A stretch of DNA of 64,000 nt from Roseburia sp. 1XD42-34 (GTDB lineage Bacteria > Bacillota > Bacilli > Bacillales > Amphibacillaceae). Location of the stretch: contig NZ_QWLJ01000011.1 of assembly GCF_009917385.1 (NCBI RefSeq), forward strand, positions 62,001-126,000, read 5' to 3'. Below, in pieces: positions 58,123-64,000 of this stretch. The translations under genes and the position numbers were made by a program. How positions within the stretch are numbered: the first letter of the stretch is position 1; each line of letters starts with the position of its first letter. The notes beneath the pieces are model-generated. The model did not search any database, was not told where the DNA came from, and was given only the letters and a program-made list of their open reading frames with translations.

Positions 58123-59112
58123 GATTATTTTAGTGCCAAACTCATCACTGTTTATTGAGATTTCAAGTTCTAATAGATTTGGAATCTCTTTAATTATGGT
58201 TAACCCTTTTCCATTAGAAAAGTTTTGCTCTGGATAATCAAATCCTATACCATTGTCTACAATAATTAAGCGCTCGTATTTTTTCTCCTTTATCGTTTTT
58301 ATTTCTACAGCACTCGCTTTTGAATGATAAAGTACATTTTGTAATATATTATCAAACAATCTTTCAAACCATATTTTATCTAAAGTCCAAATAATACTTG
58401 AATCAATATTCATATTACACTGTATTTCCCTATGATTGAAAGCATTATTCCATTTCTGTGAAATCTGCTCTACAAAATGAGATAACACAACAGGTTCTTT
58501 CTTAATAATTATTGAATCAGAATTCAAATAATTTTTATGGTATATTCGATCACTAAGTGTTGATATAATATTTACATTTTTGGTGATTTCTTCTATTGCT
58601 TGATTTATATTTTTACCTGTCTGAATATAGTATAAGTTAATATTAATAATCGAAAGAGGGGTCTTGATATCATGAGAGAGCTGGTTTAAGTATTTTTTTC
58701 TTATTTCTTCAGACTCATTATATTTTTTTTGATTGTATTGTAATCTTTCTATTAATATATTAATAGATTCACTTAAATGCCTTATTTCATCAAATTTTAA
58801 ACTTGAAATGGAAACGATGTCTGGAATATTTTGTTCATCTGCTATATCTCGTATTAGTTTTGAAAGGTTAGTAATTTCAACCGATATATTTTTAAGAGTC
58901 TTAGAAAGGAAATATACGTATAATAAAATCAATATAAAGAAAAGGGAAAATATATATATATAATTCTCATCAGATTTAAAGGGCGTATCCGTACCGCTCA
59001 TTAAATTATACAATAAATGTATTCCATATATCGTGTAGTTGGAAGCTATAAAAGCAAAAGGAAAAAATAATATAGAAACGAATGTTATGAAATAAACTTT
59101 TTTGTGAAACAT
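58105..59112 (-). CDS. lanK: LanK-type sensor histidine kinase
   Basis: 335 residues. Two N-terminal membrane helices bracket a short outside loop of about 20 residues, then a HAMP-like linker, H-box LNQLSHDIKTPLSI near residue 147, N-box DNILQNVLYHSK and G-box VDNGIGFDYPE, GKGLTIIKEI. The tiny external loop suggests sensing within the membrane, as in bacitracin/lantibiotic-sensing kinases of Firmicutes. Nine bases after the regulator gene. Its 3' end overlaps lanM2 on the other strand. Confidence 0.88.
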   Translation of the reverse strand: MFHKKVYFITFVSILFFPFAFIASNYTIYGIHLLYNLMSGTDTPFKSDENYIYIFSLFFILILLYVYFLSKTLKNISVEITNLSKLIRDIADEQNIPDIVSISSLKFDEIRHLSESINILIERLQYNQKKYNESEEIRKKYLNQLSHDIKTPLSIININLYYIQTGKNINQAIEEITKNVNIISTLSDRIYHKNYLNSDSIIIKKEPVVLSHFVEQISQKWNNAFNHREIQCNMNIDSSIIWTLDKIWFERLFDNILQNVLYHSKASAVEIKTIKEKKYERLIIVDNGIGFDYPEQNFSNGKGLTIIKEIPNLLELEISINSDEFGTKIILTHHI

Positions 59113-59121
59113 ATTTACTCC

Positions 59122-59796
59122 TTAATGAGTTGACATTTTATAACCATATCCATAAATTGTATGAATAATTTCTCCATTGCTATCTACTTTATTTCTTAAA
59201 TTATTTATATAAACATTTAGAGAATTTGCTTTACCATTATAATCAATGCCCCAGATGTGTTCAATGATCTGTTCTTTGGATAAGCAAAGATCTATATTAT
59301 TATATAAATAAAAAAACAGTTTTTTTTCTGTATTGCTTAACTTAATTTCTTGCTTTGTTTTACTATTCAAAACGCTATGTTTAACTTTATTAACCAACAG
59401 ACCGCTCAAATAAAAATATTCACTGTATTTATTACTCAATAAATTCTCTAATCGAGCTATAAGTTCTAAAGGTTCGAATGGTTTAGGTATAAAATCTTCT
59501 CCTAGTTCCAACCCTTTAATTTTATCCTCTAATTGGCTATGAGCGGTTAGAAACACTACTGGCTTTTGAGGAAACAACAATTTTATCCGTTTACAAATTT
59601 CATAACCATTGTCAAAAGGAATTTCAACATCTAATAAGAATATGTCTATATGTTCTAATTTAGAATAGTTAAATCTATTATCCGTGTAAACAAATACATT
59701 AGCAAAGTAATCACTTAAAAACTCATGCAAAAACTCAGATATGTATTTATCGTCTTCTAGTACCAAAATATTTAATCCCTTCATTATGTTTTTCAT
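59122..59796 (-). CDS. lanR: LanR-type OmpR-family response regulator
   Basis: 224 residues. The receiver has the phospho-Asp in IDIFLLDVEIPFDNGYE and Lys in FIPKPFEPLEL. The C-terminal winged helix (LSNTEKKLFFYLYNN; LNVYINNLRNKVD; IHTIYGYGYKM) is of OmpR/PhoB type. With LanK it probably controls the divergent alpha and beta promoters, perhaps in response to the lantibiotic itself. Confidence 0.9.
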   Translation of the reverse strand: MKNIMKGLNILVLEDDKYISEFLHEFLSDYFANVFVYTDNRFNYSKLEHIDIFLLDVEIPFDNGYEICKRIKLLFPQKPVVFLTAHSQLEDKIKGLELGEDFIPKPFEPLELIARLENLLSNKYSEYFYLSGLLVNKVKHSVLNSKTKQEIKLSNTEKKLFFYLYNNIDLCLSKEQIIEHIWGIDYNGKANSLNVYINNLRNKVDSNGEIIHTIYGYGYKMSTH

Positions 59797-60542
59797 AACT
59801 TCATTTCCTCCATAAATTTATTTCTTTTAACTTAAAATATCGAAACATGGGTAGGTTACACTAGAAAAAAGACATAATTAAGGTAAAGTAGACTAACAGA
59901 ATCACATTAGACCACGTTAAACCGAAGTTAGCCAAACGAAGGGTCTTTCCGACGAGAAACGCCTTGTTTGGTAAAGAGCAAAGTGTTCTAGGAACTAAAC
60001 TAACCCCTAAAACTGTCAATATAAAATACGCTTACTAATTACCATAATAATACTTCTTGAAGATTCAATTGTTAAAAGCATATTTAATAAACTAGACATT
60101 CTAAAGCAATTACGGAATGCCAGGATACAAAATCCGGTATTTACATACGCCCAGATATCCAAACTTATATTGAGCCTCATTTTCGAAATGGAAAACTAGT
60201 TTACGCTTTTGCATAAAAGATCTGATGATTTTTCGAACAATGCTTATACCGACTTTCAAACAATACTCCTATAATTGACGCCGTTTCCTAATTTCTTTGA
60301 GTAAAGTGGGCAAATTTTTATTCCGACGAACATGATGAAAGGGTAACACGTTGAACGTGTTTATACATGTAAAAACTGTAAAGGTGATGCCTCCCGGTTA
60401 TCACTACCGGGAAAAGTAAATCAAATAATCGCAGATCAAATATGATAAGTCATGATTTACGATTATTGGTGATGCATATCGTAAAAGGTGCGCTTATTCT
60501 TTATTTTGGACTTACTATACATCTTTTTTCCCGTTTTACCCA
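59797..60542. other. 746-bp degenerate region right of the lantibiotic cluster
   Basis: No intact gene. Plus-strand scraps read like protein: GIYIRPDIQTYIEPHFRNGK near 60140-60200 and ERVYTCKNCKGDASRLSLPG near 60355-60415, the latter resembling the zinc-ribbon part of an IS66-type transposase. Neither is secure. Confidence 0.35.
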
Positions 60543-60592
60543 GTATTTTGAAGAGTTGACCTAAGAGTGTACACACTGTATTGGGGGCTAAA
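60543..60592 (-). pseudogene. blaI-like internal scrap
   Basis: The minus strand reads APNTVCTLLGQLFKI, matching SPKTVRTLLDRLVQK of the intact blaI at 36383-36772, and the DNA CTAAGAGTGT is shared. It is separated from the blaI tail scrap at 61074 by a transposase remnant. Confidence 0.45.
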
Positions 60593-60603
60593 TTCTTTTT
60601 TAT

Positions 60604-60990
60604 CTAAAATTCCGGATCAACACCAAAATAAATAGGTGATATATCAGAAAAGTATAGCAAAGTTTCTAAATAAATGAAAAACATCTGCCTCTTGGTATAC
60701 GTCCTCCTGTCCTTCCTCACTTTCTCATGTAGCTCTCCCTTGAAAAAGTGCTCCATGGAGAATAGGGAGCTTGCTTGTCTAGATGTATGAGTAACTGTGG
60801 CTCCATAAGATTGACGTGCAAGATAGGCAGAAAACGCCTTCGTATATCGCTTTTTTTGGCGCACCAAAAGAATACTGCCCATGTAGCACAACAAATCTTT
60901 TACAAGCTAAACAAATAGCAGGAATATGCGCGACTGACTGAATAATTACAACATATTGCATCGACCTTTTCGTCGAGTGAGAGCCCATGC
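60604..60990 (-). pseudogene. ISL3-family transposase remnant
   Basis: Two overlapping frames carry pieces: CLACKRFVVLHGQYSF (zinc-ribbon region) and, after a frameshift, KKRYTKAFSAYLARQSYGAT and VTHTSRQASSLFSMEHFFKG, like the N-terminal third of ISL3 transposases. The catalytic DDE part is absent. The 96-aa open frame at 60604-60894 is part of this remnant, not a gene. Confidence 0.55.
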
Positions 60991-61073
60991 TGTTTGTATG
61001 AAAAAGCTTATATCATGCTTTTCAGAGTAGATGCTGGTACAAGCCAGCCATGGCGGTTTCTTATCTCGTAAAA

Positions 61074-61156
61074 ACAAGCAGGGCTTCATTCTCTCCTGCT
61101 TGTTTTATCTATTATTTATCCTTTGCTTTCTTCTCCAATATAGAGCGTAATTCATT
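61074..61156 (-). pseudogene. blaI 3' end and terminator, duplicate copy
   Basis: The minus strand reads NELRSILEKKAKDK then stop, followed by the AACAAGCAGG...CCTGCTTGTT terminator. The intact blaI ends NELRSVLDKKAKDK with the same terminator at 36338-36377. The copy is joined directly to the stop codon of the esterase gene at 61157. Confidence 0.85.
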
Positions 61157-62218
61157 TTATTTCGCTTCTAAGATAAACTTGACAGACTCTTTTAAACAAT
61201 CGTCTGCTTGGACATAGTCGCCGACCTTATCCATAAATGCGTGAACCATTCCATTATAGTGCAGGCAATACACATCTGCGCCCGCTTGTTTTGCTTTTTC
61301 AAAAAACGCGTCTCCTTGAAGACGTAATGCGTCATATTCCCCAGCAATATATAAAGTGCGTGGCATGTTTTTTAGTAAATCTTCCTCCGCATTATACGGT
61401 GAGATCATCCAGCTTTCGGCATCCGCCCCTTGAATATACCATTGATCAATAAAATGAAAGAAATGCATAAATCCTTTTATATGCTCATGCACCAACTGCT
61501 CATGTTCATGTGCATGAATTGCCGATAAATCATAAAAACGATTTAATAACGCTTCATTTTTCCCTTGATATACAACGGGATAAATGGAAACGGCATTGTT
61601 AATGTAGTTTGTCCCATATAACCGGTCTAATAAAGAAACGACGTAAGTTAAATTCCCCCCAGCTGAATCGCCCATGACGTTGATATGATTTGCATTTACT
61701 TTTAATTCCTCGTGGTGATGATGAATGTAAACAACTGATTGATGTGCGTTTATAACAGCTTCTGGATAGGGGAGTTCTGGTGCTAAGCCATATTCTACGG
61801 AGAAAACACGTACCTCCCCTAAATCTGCTAACCGTCTACATGGTAAATCAACATGATCTAGAGAACCGCCAAAAAATCCACCCCCATGGTAAAATACAAT
61901 GGCTGGTAATATGTCATTTACTATATCTTTTTTTACATATGTTCGAACAGGGATGCCTGCAAATTCTGTGTCTTCCACTATAAGTTCATGTGTAGTAATA
62001 TCTTTGGCGTTGGACCATCCGATACCAGCACGCATCATCTCAACTGTAGGTTCGCTCGTCATTTCTTCTGAAGATGCTTCCTCTGCAGTCATACTTAGCT
62101 CTTCAAGCGTACGTGGGTCGATATGACCTGACTCTTCTTTTCCCGGTACAGGCTTTACTCTCATTCGCTTATCATCTGTGTTCACAGCCTTCATTAGCTG
62201 ATTAGTGCTTACATTCAT
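61157..62218 (-). CDS. HSL-type alpha/beta-hydrolase (esterase/lipase)
   Basis: 353 residues. Oxyanion-hole motif YHGGGFFGGSLD near 110, nucleophile in GDSAGG near 185, acid in AGEYDALR near 300 and His in MVHAFMD near 330, the hormone-sensitive-lipase pattern. A roughly 90-residue helical cap region precedes the core. Expected to hydrolyse short-chain carboxyl esters in the cytoplasm; the true substrate is unknown. GAAAGGGAG upstream of the ATG. The stop codon abuts the duplicated blaI end, so any native terminator has been replaced. Confidence 0.9.
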   Translation of the reverse strand: MNVSTNQLMKAVNTDDKRMRVKPVPGKEESGHIDPRTLEELSMTAEEASSEEMTSEPTVEMMRAGIGWSNAKDITTHELIVEDTEFAGIPVRTYVKKDIVNDILPAIVFYHGGGFFGGSLDHVDLPCRRLADLGEVRVFSVEYGLAPELPYPEAVINAHQSVVYIHHHHEELKVNANHINVMGDSAGGNLTYVVSLLDRLYGTNYINNAVSIYPVVYQGKNEALLNRFYDLSAIHAHEHEQLVHEHIKGFMHFFHFIDQWYIQGADAESWMISPYNAEEDLLKNMPRTLYIAGEYDALRLQGDAFFEKAKQAGADVYCLHYNGMVHAFMDKVGDYVQADDCLKESVKFILEAK

Positions 62219-62439
62219 GATAATCTCCCTTTCAAATATACGGATTTAAGGTTATTTACAAGAAACCGCTTTAATAAATAGAGTGATTGTTGTAATTAAA
62301 GCACATTATATTTAGAATGATCTTTGCTGAAGGAATAAATTTTTTTAGCTATCTATATGAAAAGTGTTTCACTTATATATCACGTATTTTTTATTGTTAC
62401 TCTTCCCTCTTTATTCATAATTCAATCCATAGAACAAAC

Positions 62440-63405
62440 CTATTTGGCACCTTGATAGTAGTCAATAACAGACTTAGCAAGCGCTACGATTTTATTAGGA
62501 AGATCCTTTGGCGAAATTACCTTCAGTTTATGTCCAAACCCTATTAAAAATTCAATCGCCTCTTGCTCATCGTGAAAACGTACAGTCGCTGCTATCCATT
62601 GACCATCACGTTGATGCTCTGGTTCTATAACTTGAACAAACTTACCTGTAAACCGAAGCCGTTTCATTATTTCTGGGTCTACTTCTACTTGCACATCGTA
62701 CTTAGGTAAACTTTGAATAAACTCTGCTTTTGACTGTTCCCAGTATACCGCCAAGTTAAAACCCTGTGGTCTATCAAAATCTTTCTCTTCCACTTTTGCA
62801 TGGAGTATGCGTGAAACTCTATAATTACGTAGCTCTCCATTTCTTACAGCGACGAGGTACCAGTTACTCCCTTTTGCCACCAATCCTAATGGCTCAACTA
62901 ACCTTTCCTTTTGTTCCCCATTGAGCTGTTCATAATGAATTCTTAACTTTTTTCTTTTCAAAACAGCACGTTGAACAATTTTGAGAGCGCCTACTTTTTC
63001 TTTAGATTGTCGCCAAGTACTCGCATCGATGTGAATTCTTTCCCACATGCTTTGCGCTTCATTCCGATACATATCAGGGATGGCTGCAAATAATTTTTCT
63101 CTTGTCTCTAATGCTTGACTAGTCAACCCCAAGTCTTCGAGTAATTTTTCTGAAGGGAAAAGAAATAAAGATTTCATGTCATCCATATTAAATCCGCTTA
63201 ATTGACTACGGAAGTTATCTAACAGGCGCCATCCTCCCTCTTTTCCCCTTTCCGATACGACAGGAACCCCTGCAGTACTTAGTGCATCCATATCTCTAAG
63301 GATCGTTCTAATTGACACCTCTAATTCGCTAGCTAATTCCTTTGAGGTCATTTTCCCTCTATTTTGCAACAAGATCATAATATTCATTAATCGATCGGCT
63401 CTCAT
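62440..63405 (-). CDS. YafY/WYL-domain transcriptional regulator
   Basis: 321 residues. The N-terminal HTH (MTSKELASELEVSIRTILRDMDAL) is followed by a WYL domain (LRIHYEQLNGEQKERLVEPLGLVAKGSNWYLVAVRNGELRNYRVSRI) and the WCX extension. WYL proteins sense ligands, some of them nucleic acids, and repress or activate nearby genes. The DHFR-like gene starting at 63668 on the opposite strand, with dyads in front of it, is a plausible target. The 221 bases to the esterase gene contain no feature I can name. Confidence 0.9.
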   Translation of the reverse strand: MRADRLMNIMILLQNRGKMTSKELASELEVSIRTILRDMDALSTAGVPVVSERGKEGGWRLLDNFRSQLSGFNMDDMKSLFLFPSEKLLEDLGLTSQALETREKLFAAIPDMYRNEAQSMWERIHIDASTWRQSKEKVGALKIVQRAVLKRKKLRIHYEQLNGEQKERLVEPLGLVAKGSNWYLVAVRNGELRNYRVSRILHAKVEEKDFDRPQGFNLAVYWEQSKAEFIQSLPKYDVQVEVDPEIMKRLRFTGKFVQVIEPEHQRDGQWIAATVRFHDEQEAIEFLIGFGHKLKVISPKDLPNKIVALAKSVIDYYQGAK

Positions 63406-63441
63406 AACATCAGTCCCTTAGGTGAAAATAAAGCAAAAGCT

Positions 63442-63603
63442 ATAAAGTGAATCTTTAATGAGTGGGGCTTTTTCTCTCACCCCACTCTGATTGTTAAATG
63501 AACGAACCAGGGATGGAGGTATTGTTATCTCCACTTACCATTGTCCAGTTCATATTTTCTATTCTTGAAGTGAGATCTCACATCACCTTATATCCGGGAT
63601 AAA
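63442..63603 (+). repeat. Family B repeat, copy 7
   Basis: Starts ATAAAGTGAATC, left hairpin GAGTGGGG...CCCCACTC, right end ATTCTTGAAGTGAGATCTCAC and final CCGGGATAAA. It fills most of the divergent spacer between the WYL regulator and the DHFR-like gene, right up to the dyad at 63604. Confidence 0.72.
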
Positions 63604-63638
63604 TATGACAAAAGGTGTCATATTTAAAGTATATACTT
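63604..63638. promoter_or_regulatory. Two dyads before the DHFR-like gene
   Basis: TATGACA, AAAGG, TGTCATA (63604-63622) and AAGTATATACTT (63627-63638) are perfect inverted repeats 4 bases apart, 30-64 bases before the start. They look like operator sites, possibly for the divergent WYL regulator. Confidence 0.5.
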
Positions 63639-63667
63639 AATTTACAGCTATGGAAAGGAGAATGAAT

Positions 63668-64000
63668 GTGGAGCAAAATCGAAATGTCGTATTATTTATC
63701 GCAGCAAGTTTAGATGGATACATTGCCACGAAAGATGATTCCTTGGAATGGTTATTTCAAGTAGATGGTGAAGGAGATAACGGATTTGCGGCGTTTTATG
63801 AAACCGTTGATATCGTTTTAATGGGGAAAAGAACCTATGATTGGATAATGGAGCAGGAATTTCAGGAATTTCCATATAAGAATAAACAAACCTATGTGTT
63901 TACGAGATCTCCTGTTACCGATACGGAGAACGTGAAGTTTGTGTCTGACAATGTGTCTAGTTTTATTCAACACTTAAAACAGCAAAAAGGAAAAGACATT
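63668..64000 (+). CDS. DHFR-family (YyaP-like) reductase, 5' part
   Basis: Open to the window end. GTG at 63668 is preferred: AAAGGAG is seven bases upstream, whereas the in-frame ATG at 63662 almost touches it. 111 residues visible: NVVLFIAASLDGYIATKDDSLEWL, VDIVLMGKRTYDW and QTYVFTRSP are the hallmarks of the RibD C-terminal/dihydrofolate-reductase-like family found as YyaP/YwjB in Bacillus. Likely an NADPH-dependent reductase of unknown substrate. Not a housekeeping DHFR. Confidence 0.88.
   Translation, partial: MEQNRNVVLFIAASLDGYIATKDDSLEWLFQVDGEGDNGFAAFYETVDIVLMGKRTYDWIMEQEFQEFPYKNKQTYVFTRSPVTDTENVKFVSDNVSSFIQHLKQQKGKDI

Noticed and set aside
60604..60894. 96-codon minus-strand open frame as a gene
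   Set aside because: Content matches only the N-terminal part of an ISL3 transposase and continues in another frame, so it is treated as a remnant.

Overview
The window looks like a chromosome segment of a low-GC, spore-former-type Bacillaceae, probably a salt-tolerant genus such as Virgibacillus, Oceanobacillus or a relative. The reasons are strong AGGAGG-type ribosome sites, several GTG/TTG starts, a GbsR/OpuC osmoprotectant system, many PTS operons and Bacillus-like regulators. I saw no tRNA, rRNA or CRISPR array.

Left third (1-33 kb), mostly core metabolism and transport: a partial cellobiose-type PTS EIIC; gbsR/opcR divergent from opuCA-CB-CC-CD; a maltose module (EIICBA, GH4 6-phospho-alpha-glucosidase, divergent RpiR regulator); an MFS transporter; an unrecognised 184-aa protein; a YuiF/NhaC-type carrier; a FAH-family hydrolase; class I FBP aldolase; a secreted GH63 glycosidase; a PRD regulator / class II aldolase / fructose-family PTS operon; a MazG-like pyrophosphohydrolase; two small unknown proteins; and a Mn/Zn ABC transporter. 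Two small repeat families are scattered among these genes: family A (about 200-260 bp, hairpin-rich) and family B (about 120-190 bp, hairpin at each end, bordered by GATAAAG). Family B is nested inside A in two places and overlaps the opuCD stop codon in another.

Middle (34-46.5 kb): an AraC/GyrI-type regulator; a decayed MFS gene; then a beta-lactam response locus laid out like the staphylococcal class A mec complex, with blaI/mecI and blaR1/mecR1 on the minus strand and a MecA-like lipoprotein PBP plus a second class B PBP on the plus strand. Three BlaI-type dyads lie between them. An ABC exporter with LytTR and DUF3021 genes follows.

Right (46.9-59.8 kb): a complete, very A+T-rich two-component class II lantibiotic cluster. 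It has an immunity ABC transporter (LanFE, with a 59-aa hydrophobic protein missed by simple ORF calling), LanT with a C39 peptidase domain, LanM1, an alpha precursor with a CTxTxEC lipid II motif, a divergently encoded beta precursor with CPTTKC, LanM2, and a LanK/LanR two-component system. The alpha peptide appears to combine the alpha lipid II motif with a beta-like CPTxxC end. Both peptides share a post-GG A(A/S)EPxG extension that suggests a second trimming step, but no trimming protease is seen. IS110, ISL3 and ISLre2 remnants mark past mobility. A second copy of the blaI 3' end and terminator at 61.07-61.16 kb makes a roughly 90-bp direct repeat bracketing the 25-kb resistance/lantibiotic segment.

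The window closes with an HSL-type esterase, a YafY/WYL regulator, a family B repeat and the start of a DHFR-family (YyaP-like) gene.
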